From Sedimentisphaerales bacterium (GTDB lineage Bacteria > Planctomycetota > Phycisphaerae > Sedimentisphaerales > Anaerobacaceae): a stretch of 41,168 nt of DNA. A program made the translations under genes and the position numbers. The notes beneath the pieces are model-generated. The model saw only the letters and a list, made by a program, of their open reading frames with translations. It did not search any database and had not been told where the DNA came from. The stretch lies in contig JANQHJ010000094.1 of the NCBI GenBank assembly GCA_028282745.1, positions 1 through 41,168 on the forward strand. The letters run 5' to 3'. This document shows positions 17,145 to 25,428 of the stretch, piece after piece; the first letter of the stretch is position 1; each line of letters starts with the position of its first letter.

Positions 17145-18329
17145 ATGCGTATTCTTTATGTAAGCACCTGCTATCCACCGTCAATTGCAGGGGCACAAAT
17201 ACATTTGCATCATTTATCTAAAGCTATGAAAGAAGCTGGTGATGAAGTGAGTGTGGTATCTCATTGGTCCAGGAACAGGACCGATTGGTTACGGGGCACC
17301 ACTTTTTTGTCAGATTCAGCTAAACATTACCAACACGAAGGAGTTAGTGTTTCCCGTCTTGGTTTTTCCCGTTCAACTCGTATTGCAATGTTCCCATGGG
17401 CAGTTCTCTATTATTTTCTGATGAAGAAATCGATTCAGAAAATATCTGGCTATATGATGCCTTACTTTGAGGATGTTGCGGGCGAGCCATCATTAGTTCA
17501 TGCGACAAGAATAGGCAGAGAATTTATTGTTCGAACATCGTTGGATTTCGCGCGTCAGCGGGGCATACCTTTTGTATTAACACCTAACCATCATCCCAGG
17601 TGGCGCAGTTACCCGTATTATGAATATGATAAGATATACCGTGAAGCGGATGCTGTTATCGCGTTAACACGAGCCGAAAAGGAAACGCTTGTTGCCGAAA
17701 AGGGAGTCACCGAAGAAAAGGTGCACATAACCGGCATAGGCCCTATTTTGTCCGATAAATATTCAGCAGGCGATTTTAGAGCCAAATACAATCTTGAAGA
17801 AAAGTTCGTTCTATATTTAGGTCGTCAGTGTAAGTACAAAGGGGTTGAGGCAATTCTAAAAGCTGCGAATATTGTGTGGCAAAAGCAACCAAAAGTTAAG
17901 TTTGTTTTCGTAGGGCCACACACTAATGACTCACGAAAACTGTTTAAGGGGTTCCATGATCCGAGGATAGTGAATCTTGGCACTGTCGATATTGAAACTA
18001 AGACATCTGCACTCGCTGCATGTGAGTTTCTTTGCATGCCTTCTTCCCAGGAGAGCTTTGGAGGCGTTTATGTAGAGGCTTGGTCACTGCACAAGGCAGT
18101 AATAGGAGGACGAATACCACCTATTGCGAGTGTTATAGATGAAGGTCAAGATGGACTTCTGTCAAGTCAGGATCCGGATGAGCTGGCAGAGAGGATTTTG
18201 TCGCTTCTCTCGTGCCCATCAAAATGTCAGGCAATGGGCGATGCTGGTTTTCAAAAAGTCCAGACTGAATATACCTGGCAAGGAATAGCCAAAAAAATCC
18301 GTATGATATATGAGTCACTGGGTTCTTAA
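17145..18329 (+). CDS. Glycosyltransferase family 4
   Basis: A 394-residue GT-B protein. Its N-terminal domain begins ILYVSTCYPPSIAGAQIHL, a loop typical of GT4 enzymes, and contains TPNHHPRW near residue 148. The C-terminal domain shows FVLYLGRQCKYKGVEAILKA, FVFVGPHT, a LGTVD strand, and CMPSSQESFGGVYVEAWS, in which the EsFGgvyvEA stretch is the EX7E motif that holds the donor nucleotide-sugar. A ribosome site TAAGGAAT lies 9 bases before the ATG. It is predicted to be a retaining cytoplasmic transferase in the same assembly line as the neighbouring GT2. The stop is 11 bases before the DUF362 gene. Confidence 0.9.
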   Translation: MRILYVSTCYPPSIAGAQIHLHHLSKAMKEAGDEVSVVSHWSRNRTDWLRGTTFLSDSAKHYQHEGVSVSRLGFSRSTRIAMFPWAVLYYFLMKKSIQKISGYMMPYFEDVAGEPSLVHATRIGREFIVRTSLDFARQRGIPFVLTPNHHPRWRSYPYYEYDKIYREADAVIALTRAEKETLVAEKGVTEEKVHITGIGPILSDKYSAGDFRAKYNLEEKFVLYLGRQCKYKGVEAILKAANIVWQKQPKVKFVFVGPHTNDSRKLFKGFHDPRIVNLGTVDIETKTSALAACEFLCMPSSQESFGGVYVEAWSLHKAVIGGRIPPIASVIDEGQDGLLSSQDPDELAERILSLLSCPSKCQAMGDAGFQKVQTEYTWQGIAKKIRMIYESLGS

Positions 18330-18340
18330 GGATTATTGTT

Positions 18341-19324
18341 ATGGATAAAACACCCAAAATATTTATTGATAATATAAATGATGATTATGTGGGGCGGATT
18401 CGAGAGGCCTTCGATTATCTCGAACTTGGCTCAAGGATCAAGCATGGCGATACGGTTTTCATAAAGCCGAACCTGACTTTCCCTCACTATGTCGAAGGTG
18501 TTATGACAAGTTATGAGTGTATAGAGAGTCTTGTTATAGCCCTGAAGGATTATACTAATAAGATAGTTATAGGGGAATCTGATGGGGGCGGCTATAACAG
18601 GTTTTCAATGGATGAGGTGTTCGAGAAAACGGGGCTAAAAGAGATCGAGGAAAAATATGACATTCAGCTTGTGAACTTGTCAAAACTTTCCGCTCGCAAT
18701 ATTCATTTCGAATACAAAAGAAAACAGTTCGCTGTGCCGATGCCAACACTTTTGCTCGATGAGGCCGATCTTTTTATCACCGCCCCGGTACCGAAAGTTC
18801 ATTCCAATACTGGTGTCAGCATGTCTATCAAGAATCAGTGGGGCTGCATACAGGAGCCTAAGTTAAGACTTAAACTTCATCCATATTTCGCAAAAGTGAT
18901 AGCTGAGATTAATAAGTCTATCAAAGTTGCGATCTCTGTAATAGACGGCACATACGGTTTGAATCGTAACGGGCCTATGCGAGGCGATGCGGTGAAGCTG
19001 GGCTGGATGATGGCTTGTGATAATATTCTGGCTGGCGATATAGTGTGTACTGAGATAATGCAGATAAAGCCGGAATCGATTAAATATTTCTACACAACTA
19101 ATAACGGCCAGCAGTTGCCTAATGCTGATAGTTTCCAGTTCAACCAGAATTACAAACAGTTCATCGGCCCAAAATTCAAGCTCAAAAGGGATTTCTTGGA
19201 TTATCCGGGCTTTTTCGCTTTTCGGTCACCATTTTTGGCGTACCTTGCATATCATTCTCCTTTGTCCAAGCTATTGCATAAAGTGCTTTATCTGTTCAGA
19301 GAAGAATTCTATGAATATAAATAA
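18341..19324 (+). CDS. DUF362 family protein
   Basis: A 327-residue protein with the DUF362 hallmarks: FIKPNLTFP at about residues 45-53, GESDGGGYNRF at about 78-88, the central LFITAPVPKVHSNTGVSMSIKN stretch (split around residues 144-165), and an AVISVIDGTYG-like block before GDAVKLG. Some family members carry ferredoxin-type Cys clusters; none is present here. There is no signal peptide. The biochemical function of the family is largely unknown. Its position, sharing tight spacing with glycosyltransferase and radical SAM genes, suggests a modification or precursor role in the polysaccharide pathway. A good AAGGA site precedes the ATG by 8 bases. Confidence 0.85.
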   Translation: MDKTPKIFIDNINDDYVGRIREAFDYLELGSRIKHGDTVFIKPNLTFPHYVEGVMTSYECIESLVIALKDYTNKIVIGESDGGGYNRFSMDEVFEKTGLKEIEEKYDIQLVNLSKLSARNIHFEYKRKQFAVPMPTLLLDEADLFITAPVPKVHSNTGVSMSIKNQWGCIQEPKLRLKLHPYFAKVIAEINKSIKVAISVIDGTYGLNRNGPMRGDAVKLGWMMACDNILAGDIVCTEIMQIKPESIKYFYTTNNGQQLPNADSFQFNQNYKQFIGPKFKLKRDFLDYPGFFAFRSPFLAYLAYHSPLSKLLHKVLYLFREEFYEYK

Positions 19325-19360
19325 CTGTTGGATTGTGCGGTAAAAAAAGGCTACTCTTTA

Positions 19361-20116
19361 ATGGAAACAGTTAATATCCTTGGTGTACCGATCGCTGCGG
19401 TCAATATGGACCAGGCGGTGGATATAATTGAAAATTGTGTGCGGGACGGGCGAAGTGAATATGTGAATGTCGTTAATGTTCACAGCATTATGGAAGCTTA
19501 CTATAACAAGGATTTCAAAAGCATTCACAAAAACGCTCTTATGTGTACGCCTGACGGTATGCCTCTGGTATGGATAGGCAGGTCAGCGGGGCATAAAAAT
19601 ATGACGAGGGTTTATGGGCCGGGTCTAATGCTGAAAGTTCTTGAAAGATCTGTGGAAAAAGGCTGGAGCCATTTCTTTTATGGCGGTAAGCCTGGTGTAG
19701 CTGAGCTGTTAAGAGATAAACTTGTTGAACGGTTTAAAGGATTGAAAGTCGCGGGCGTTTTTTCACCGTCTTTTAAAGCGATGGACGAAAAAGAAGAGAG
19801 CGAATTGACGGATATGTTCAATGAGCTGTCGCCGGATATTACGTGGGTGAGCTTAGGTTGCCCGAAGCAGGAAAAATGGATGGCTGGGCACGTTGGTAAG
19901 CTTAACACCAGGGTAATGATCGGCGTCGGAGCGGCGTTTGATTTTCATACCGGGCTTGTTAAAGAAGCCCCAAAGTGGATGAGGTCGGCTGGGCTGGAAT
20001 GGTTTTTCCGGCTGTGCTGCGAACCAAGAAGGTTGTGGAAAAGATATTTAGTTTATAATAGTTTATTCATTTGGAACTATACCCTGCAACGTTTAGGGAT
20101 AAAGAAGCCTTGTTGA
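19361..20116 (+). CDS. WecG/TagA/CpsF family glycosyltransferase (GT26)
   Basis: A 251-residue protein from the ATG at 19361; an in-frame TTG at 19328 would add 11 residues, but that extension looks unlike the family. It has the full WecG/TagA pattern: NILGVPIAAVNMDQAV, the catalytic-Asp motif TPDGMPLVW, RVYGPGLM, FFYGGKPGVAE, WVSLGCPKQEKWM and the C-terminal GLEWFFRLCCEPRRLWKRY. In the family these enzymes add a ManNAc-type sugar to a lipid-linked acceptor, using the basic, amphipathic C-terminal appendage to sit on the membrane. The family normally acts second, after the initiating phosphoglycosyl transferase, which may be its role here. Confidence 0.9.
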   Translation: METVNILGVPIAAVNMDQAVDIIENCVRDGRSEYVNVVNVHSIMEAYYNKDFKSIHKNALMCTPDGMPLVWIGRSAGHKNMTRVYGPGLMLKVLERSVEKGWSHFFYGGKPGVAELLRDKLVERFKGLKVAGVFSPSFKAMDEKEESELTDMFNELSPDITWVSLGCPKQEKWMAGHVGKLNTRVMIGVGAAFDFHTGLVKEAPKWMRSAGLEWFFRLCCEPRRLWKRYLVYNSLFIWNYTLQRLGIKKPC

Positions 20117-20156
20117 AAAGAATAAGGTGGTGTTGCCGAAAGGCAATATTATCAGG

Positions 20157-21440
20157 ATGATGGTGGGTAAAAAGAAGGTATATATAGCTGTGAACGGCTG
20201 CCAGGAAAATCACATGGACGCCGCGCTGGTACAGCAGTACCTCGGCAGCAAAAATGAATTCGAGATATCCAGGGATATTAGCCAAAGTGATCTGGTATTG
20301 GTTCTTGGCTGTGCCGTAACTTCACATGTCGAAAATGAAACCATCGATATTGTCGAATATTTAAGAAAGAAAAAACGCCCCAATGCCAGATTACAGGTAA
20401 TAGGCTGTGTTTCCAAGATCAGAACCGAACTGGCTCAAGGCGAATCCTCATCTGATATTCCGTTACAAAGCATCGAAGATATTTTGCGAATGGAAGATGG
20501 AGCCGATGATTTTACGGTCAATTCTTTGTATGAAAGTAGTGAAGATGTCCTGGATTGGGCTGCGGGCAGAAAGAGGGATTTATTCAAATCTTATGTGGTA
20601 GCTAACAAAAAAGGATTCTTCTCTACTATTACTTCTCCGGCCTTTAACTTTCTATACAATTTTGTCAGGTGGTATAAAGAAATAATCGAATCCAGCATCG
20701 AGATTTGCAACGAGAAGACCTTTTGTATCAAGGTCTCCACCGGCTGTGTTGGCCAATGCAGCTATTGTTCGATAAGGCAATCGAGGGGCAAGATAAAAAG
20801 CAAGGCAATAGATGATGTTCTTGCAGAGTTTCAAAAGGGATTGGATCAGGGGTACAGGGATTTCGCTCTGCTTGGTACGGATGTTGGAGATTACGGCAAA
20901 GACCTTGGGATAAATCTGATAGATCTATTGAAACGCATAGTTAATCTTAAAGTTGACTTTAGACTCAAACTAAGGAACATTAATCCGAGGTGGTTGATCG
21001 CCTCTTATGAAAAACTTTGTAATGTTCTCTCCAGCAGTAAGATCGTTTACATCCAGTCACCTGTCCAATCTGGTAATAATAAGATCCTGGACTTGATGAA
21101 CAGGGGCTATCGAGCAGAAGATTTCAAAAAGGCTGCCGAAACTATACATCGACGATTCCCAGCTGTTTTTTTAAGAACTCAGGTCATTGTCGGCTTTCCG
21201 AGTGAAACCGATAAGCAATTCAATGATTCGATGGTTCTTTGCGATACCGGCATATTTAATTATGTAGATGTTTTCAGGTACACAAAAAGGCCGGGAACGA
21301 AAGCCGCTTCCTTTGAAGATGAAGTCCCTTTCGATATTATTATGAAGCGATACAGAAAATTGTTTTTAAAAACACTGTTTGCAAATCCTATGAAAAAGAT
21401 AAGCAGTATCTGTCGCTTGAAAAGTAAAAAAGCGTTTTAG
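20157..21440 (+). CDS. MiaB-like radical SAM protein (methylthiotransferase fold, no TRAM)
   Basis: About 427 residues from the ATG at 20157; GTG at 20127 is an alternative start. The N-terminal MTTase (UPF0004) domain has Cys15, Cys52 and Cys84 in the expected NGCQxN, LGC and IGC contexts for the auxiliary cluster. The radical SAM motif CVGQCSYC (Cys197, 201, 204) binds the second 4Fe-4S cluster, and the RNINPRWL, SPVQSGNNKILDLMNRGY and VGFPSETDKQF blocks follow as in MiaB/RimO. The TRAM RNA-binding domain that normally ends these proteins is missing. In the family they place a methylthio group on tRNA or ribosomal S12. Inside a polysaccharide cluster and without TRAM, a different substrate is plausible. 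Confidence 0.85.
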   Translation: MMVGKKKVYIAVNGCQENHMDAALVQQYLGSKNEFEISRDISQSDLVLVLGCAVTSHVENETIDIVEYLRKKKRPNARLQVIGCVSKIRTELAQGESSSDIPLQSIEDILRMEDGADDFTVNSLYESSEDVLDWAAGRKRDLFKSYVVANKKGFFSTITSPAFNFLYNFVRWYKEIIESSIEICNEKTFCIKVSTGCVGQCSYCSIRQSRGKIKSKAIDDVLAEFQKGLDQGYRDFALLGTDVGDYGKDLGINLIDLLKRIVNLKVDFRLKLRNINPRWLIASYEKLCNVLSSSKIVYIQSPVQSGNNKILDLMNRGYRAEDFKKAAETIHRRFPAVFLRTQVIVGFPSETDKQFNDSMVLCDTGIFNYVDVFRYTKRPGTKAASFEDEVPFDIIMKRYRKLFLKTLFANPMKKISSICRLKSKKAF

Positions 21441-21462
21441 GCTAAATCTCAAAGGGATAAAT

Positions 21463-23076
21463 ATGCGTATCTTTATAATTTCCTTTTTAACAATGGTTTG
21501 TTTTTACTGTGAGGGGGTAACTTATTATGTAGATACTTGTTCAACGGGCGGTGGAGATGGTACGACTCCTGACATAAACGGTCCGCATGCAGCGTGGAAA
21601 AATATTACGGATATAAACGACCTTGCTCCAGGTGATGCAGTACTATTGAAACGGGGTTGTACATGGAGAAAACCTCTGATAGTTGGGGCCTCTGGTTCTC
21701 CAGGCAATCCTATTTTATATGGTGCCTATGGGACGGGGCCCGATCCTGTTCTTAATGGTGCAAGTTTGATAACTAACTGGGCAAAGGCCGATGGCACTAA
21801 TATTGCTAATGTGTACAAAACCTATCAATACAATGAACCGAATATGGTTTTTTTTGATGGCATATTTGGCACTAAAATACCAGCTCTATCAAATCTCAAT
21901 GGTGTAAATCAGTGGTTTTGGGATTCGAGAACTCTTTATATATATTCTGCTTCTGATCCCAATATGGCTTATACGAGCCCTGGTATAGAAACCACAACTA
22001 TCTGGTGGAATGGTATATTTTGCAAATATTCCCACATTATTATCGAAGATATTACTGTTAAACATTTTAAAATAGACGGAATACAAATAAAACCCAATAC
22101 CGGAAATGGCCTGACAGATGTCATAGTTAGAAGATGTCGCTGTACTTACAACTGGGCAAATGGAATATACTCCTCGAACAATGACAATCAGGCTGACTAT
22201 AGTGTATCAAATGTTTTAATCGAGGATTGTATTTTCGATTATAACAGAGAGTTCGGAATTAAAATTTATGAATACTCAAACAATATTAGCGTAAAAAATA
22301 ATTCAGTGCATCATAACGGCTGGATACCTTCGAGCCCTTGGGGACGCCATGGAATAAGTGTAAGGGGCAGTACTCCAGCGAGAGGGCCTAATGAGGTTAT
22401 AATAGAAAAAAATACCGTCTATAACAATTATGAATGTGATCAATGCCCGAGTCCCGAAGGTGCTGGTATCCAGGCTGACGACAATGCTAAAAATATCATA
22501 ATTAGATACAACAATATTTATAATAATGAGGGACAGGGGATTACATTGAACGTTGCTAATAATTGTAAAATATATGGAAATCTTATTTATAATAATGGTG
22601 ATGGCGATAGCTCTGCAGATAGCGGTATTATGCTCATCAACAGTCATCACAATAGTATTTATAATAATGTCATACACGAAAATCGCAAATATGGTATTTA
22701 CGTCTATGATACCACCGGACGGACAACTGATACGGTAATAAAAAATAATATATTTTCAAAGAACGCGATTTTAGAGCTAAGAGTGTATCCTGGTGCACAA
22801 AATAACTTTACAAGCAATTATAATCTTTTTCATCATCCACAAAATGATTCTTTTATAGAATGGGTGAATGGTTTTTATTCATTTTCACAATATAAAACAG
22901 TTTCAGGCCAGGATTTCAAATCGATACAAGCAGACCCATATTTTATCGACCCTAATAATAGTAACTTCCATCTTAAGGAAACTTCACCATGTATTGGCTC
23001 AGGAACAGATATGAAAATCCAGGTCAACTATGACGGTAAACCAGTGGGCTGTATTTACAATATTGGTGCCTATTAG
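21463..23076 (+). CDS. Secreted right-handed parallel beta-helix protein
   Basis: A 537-residue protein with a probable signal peptide (residues 1 to about 18). It then has YYVDTCSTGGGDGTT, a common opening of secreted beta-helix polysaccharide lyases and epimerases. From about residue 180 to 450 it is built of Asn-rich repeats of roughly 20-25 residues (forms such as NNISVKNNSVHHNG and NNCKIYGNLIYNNG), the parallel beta-helix (PbH1/NosD-like) pattern. It is the last gene of the exopolysaccharide cluster, so it may trim, cleave or epimerise the exported polymer. No catalytic residues can be assigned from sequence alone. The gene is more A/T-rich than its neighbours, at least partly because of the Asn/Ile-rich repeats. 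A ribosome site AAAGGGA precedes the ATG. Confidence 0.82.
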   Translation: MRIFIISFLTMVCFYCEGVTYYVDTCSTGGGDGTTPDINGPHAAWKNITDINDLAPGDAVLLKRGCTWRKPLIVGASGSPGNPILYGAYGTGPDPVLNGASLITNWAKADGTNIANVYKTYQYNEPNMVFFDGIFGTKIPALSNLNGVNQWFWDSRTLYIYSASDPNMAYTSPGIETTTIWWNGIFCKYSHIIIEDITVKHFKIDGIQIKPNTGNGLTDVIVRRCRCTYNWANGIYSSNNDNQADYSVSNVLIEDCIFDYNREFGIKIYEYSNNISVKNNSVHHNGWIPSSPWGRHGISVRGSTPARGPNEVIIEKNTVYNNYECDQCPSPEGAGIQADDNAKNIIIRYNNIYNNEGQGITLNVANNCKIYGNLIYNNGDGDSSADSGIMLINSHHNSIYNNVIHENRKYGIYVYDTTGRTTDTVIKNNIFSKNAILELRVYPGAQNNFTSNYNLFHHPQNDSFIEWVNGFYSFSQYKTVSGQDFKSIQADPYFIDPNNSNFHLKETSPCIGSGTDMKIQVNYDGKPVGCIYNIGAY

Positions 23077-23106
23077 TTAAAAAAATGCTGATGATTCAGA
23101 TGATTC

Positions 23107-23143
23107 AAAGGCCGCTAAGTATTTTCACTTGGTGGCTTTTTTT
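23107..23143 (+). terminator. Intrinsic terminator of the exopolysaccharide cluster
   Basis: AAAGGCCGCTAAGT pairs with ACTTGGTGGCTTT, with one bulge and two G-T pairs, and is followed by a run of seven T residues on the plus strand. It lies 30 bases after the beta-helix gene stop and abuts the stop of the convergent dctM gene (TAA at 23142-23144). It may partly serve the minus strand too, though the T-run there is short. Confidence 0.75.
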
Positions 23144-24854
23144 ATAGCCCTAACTGCCGTGGCAGCCATAATGACAGCCATGGTATATAAGTGCACAGCA
23201 GCAATACAGCTATCATCGCTGCGAAGAATATGAGCATATGTCGTATTACTTGAGCGACTGATATTTTTGATATCCCGCAGCCAAGGAACAAGCAGGTTCC
23301 GACTGGTGGGGTGCACAATCCGATACATAAATTCATTATCATTATGATGCCGAAGTGCAGGGGTTTTATACCGAGATTTTCAACGATAGGTAAAAATATC
23401 GGAGTGAATATTAATATCGCCGGTGTCATATCCATGAATGTACCTACTATAAGCAACAGAATGTTAATTAGAATAAGCAGAGCTATCTTATTATTTGTCA
23501 AGCTGAGCATTGCGGAACTGATGTCCTGAGGTATCCGCTCGGCGGCAAGCACCCAGCTCATTGCCATACTTGTACCGATCAGCAAAAATACTACCGCTGT
23601 TGTTTCACCGGCTTGTAGGAGAATCTTAGGTATATCCTTTAGCTGCACTTCTCGGTAAAATAAAACAGCTAACAAAAATGAATAGAGCACTGCTACCGAT
23701 GACGCTTCTGTTGCGGTAAAGACACCTTTTAGAATTCCGCCCAAAACTATGATAATAAGCAGTAGCGCAGGGACCGCTTCGACGAATCCAATAAAGCCTT
23801 TCCATGACCGCTTTCGGCCGTAGATAATAATCATTGCAATTGTTGAAAGGGAGTATAGTGCTAAAAACAAGCTCCAATTTGCATGGGCTGTGACCCCACA
23901 TATCCTCCAATATAAGAATCCCCTGATAAACCATGCTGGCATAAGCAATAGTCCAATCAAGCCGGTTATAATAGTTCGCTGCTCTTTTGTTTTTCCTGAT
24001 AAAGACATACTAATGCCGATTACGACCATAACCACCATGATAATGATGATTAGTATTATGGTTGCAATATTAAGTATCTTAAGCGATGAAACAGTTTTTT
24101 GCTGAATTAATATTTTTTGTAATTGCTCTGTCGGTAGAGCGGCTGTTTTTTGCATTGTCAATATGAGGACAGGTACTATAACGATTAGTATCAGGCCTAT
24201 TACACGCAGCATTATTTCGTTAAATTCATACAGTTCTCCCGAGCCGTATTTTCTTTTAGCAGCGATCATACCAGCTACCATCATTAATGATAAACCAACC
24301 AGGATACCCGGTACGACACCTGCCATAAATATAGCCGCAATAGAAACAGCTCCGCCGGTTGCCAGCGAATAGACAATCATAACGTTGCTCGGCGGTATCA
24401 GCAGACCCGTAGTGGCCGCGGTTATAGTTATTGAAGTATTGTATTTTCTTTCGTAGCCCATTTTATTCATCAACGGGATCATAAAACCACCTACGCTCGA
24501 TAGTGCAGCAGTAGCTGATCCCGAAATTGCCCCGAAGAACATGCAGGTCAAAATATTAACAAAGGCGAGTCCGCCTCGAAAACCGCCTACCAGGACATTC
24601 GCGAAATCTATCAGCCTTCGCGCTATGCCGCCGTGCCCCATCAAAAGGCCGGATAAAATAAAGAAAGGTATTGCCAAAAGCGAAAAGCTGTCGATTCCGG
24701 TCGCTACTTTATGTGCTACTGCGGTAAAAGCCGGCAAGTCACCCATAATAAAGATCGCGACCATTGAAGCTATGCCCATGCAGAAAGCAACGGGTACGTT
24801 AAGAACCAATAAAATGATGAAAGTAATGACCAAAATAAGAACAGCTATATTCAT
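23142..24854 (-). CDS. dctM: TRAP transporter large permease DctM with internal membrane insertion
   Basis: A 570-residue integral membrane protein. The DctM/SiaM core is clear at both ends: LLVLNVPVAFCMGIAS, the FFILSGLLMGHGGIARRL loop, FGAISGSATAALSSVG, GLLIPPSNVMI, then GGILKGVFTATEASSVAV, GTFMDMTPAILIF and CTPPVGTCLFLGC. In the family this subunit carries the substrate, driven by a sodium gradient and fed by DctP. Family members are usually about 425 residues; here about 145 residues with roughly four extra hydrophobic segments (about 205-350) sit between the two halves. The frame is continuous, so it is not a frameshift artefact. It is the last gene of the uronate operon, 12 bases after dctQ. 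Confidence 0.9.
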   Translation of the reverse strand: MNIAVLILVITFIILLVLNVPVAFCMGIASMVAIFIMGDLPAFTAVAHKVATGIDSFSLLAIPFFILSGLLMGHGGIARRLIDFANVLVGGFRGGLAFVNILTCMFFGAISGSATAALSSVGGFMIPLMNKMGYERKYNTSITITAATTGLLIPPSNVMIVYSLATGGAVSIAAIFMAGVVPGILVGLSLMMVAGMIAAKRKYGSGELYEFNEIMLRVIGLILIVIVPVLILTMQKTAALPTEQLQKILIQQKTVSSLKILNIATIILIIIIMVVMVVIGISMSLSGKTKEQRTIITGLIGLLLMPAWFIRGFLYWRICGVTAHANWSLFLALYSLSTIAMIIIYGRKRSWKGFIGFVEAVPALLLIIIVLGGILKGVFTATEASSVAVLYSFLLAVLFYREVQLKDIPKILLQAGETTAVVFLLIGTSMAMSWVLAAERIPQDISSAMLSLTNNKIALLILINILLLIVGTFMDMTPAILIFTPIFLPIVENLGIKPLHFGIIMIMNLCIGLCTPPVGTCLFLGCGISKISVAQVIRHMLIFFAAMIAVLLLCTYIPWLSLWLPRQLGL

Positions 24855-24866
24855 ATCAGCCTTTCT

Positions 24867-25403
24867 TTAATCGACTTCTTCCAATTGTTCGTGTTTGGTG
24901 ACGACTTTCTCAATGGCGGGTTTACCTTTAATACATGCAGCTAATCTTTCAGCAAAAGCTATGAAACTGTATAGAGCCATAAAGCCCCCGCTAATAGGCA
25001 CTGCTAAATAAACATATCCCATTTCTAAATTCAAAGCTGGTGATTGCTGTTGTAATTGGAACGTTACTCTTACAAGATCAAGCCCCCCGTAAACCATTAC
25101 GCCTATGGAGAAAATGATAATACATAAGAATACGAACATCTCGATATAGACTTGTGTGACACGATCGAGCATGCCGACAAAATAATCAATACCAAGATGA
25201 GCTCCTCTATTTAGAGCAACAGCAGCTCCGAGAAGAGCTACCCATATCAAAAGAAATGTTGCCAGTTCCTCCGTCCAGCTGCTCGGATCCTTTAAAACAA
25301 ACCTCGTAAATACTTGCCAAAGGACATCTGCAACAAGGGCAGCGGTCGCAATAATCACCAATAGCTCAAGCGATTTATCTAATATGTTTTTGATAGCCTT
25401 CAT
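24867..25403 (-). CDS. dctQ: TRAP transporter small permease DctQ
   Basis: A 178-residue protein from the ATG at 25403, with AAAGG 8 bases upstream. An in-frame ATG at 25451 would lie inside the dctP gene and add 16 basic residues, so it is less likely. Four membrane segments are predicted. Typical DctQ elements are present: VLWQVFTRFVLKDPSSWTEE in the first half, LLIWVALLGAAVALNRGAH, then LGIDYFV. In the family this subunit supports the large permease and binds DctP. It lies between dctP and dctM, all in the same direction, and completes a three-gene TRAP system. Confidence 0.9.
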   Translation of the reverse strand: MKAIKNILDKSLELLVIIATAALVADVLWQVFTRFVLKDPSSWTEELATFLLIWVALLGAAVALNRGAHLGIDYFVGMLDRVTQVYIEMFVFLCIIIFSIGVMVYGGLDLVRVTFQLQQQSPALNLEMGYVYLAVPISGGFMALYSFIAFAERLAACIKGKPAIEKVVTKHEQLEEVD

Positions 25404-25428
25404 TATTTTTGCCTTTAGTCTATAAACT

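Noticed and set aside
22303-22677. Antisense frame of 124 residues within the beta-helix gene
   Set aside because: Ile/Asn-rich reverse reading of repeat codons, with no start signal or homology visible.
23800-24240. Frameshift or chimeric join inside dctM
   Set aside because: The frame stays open, both halves are in the same frame and the inserted part is hydrophobic throughout, so a real insertion is more likely than an error.
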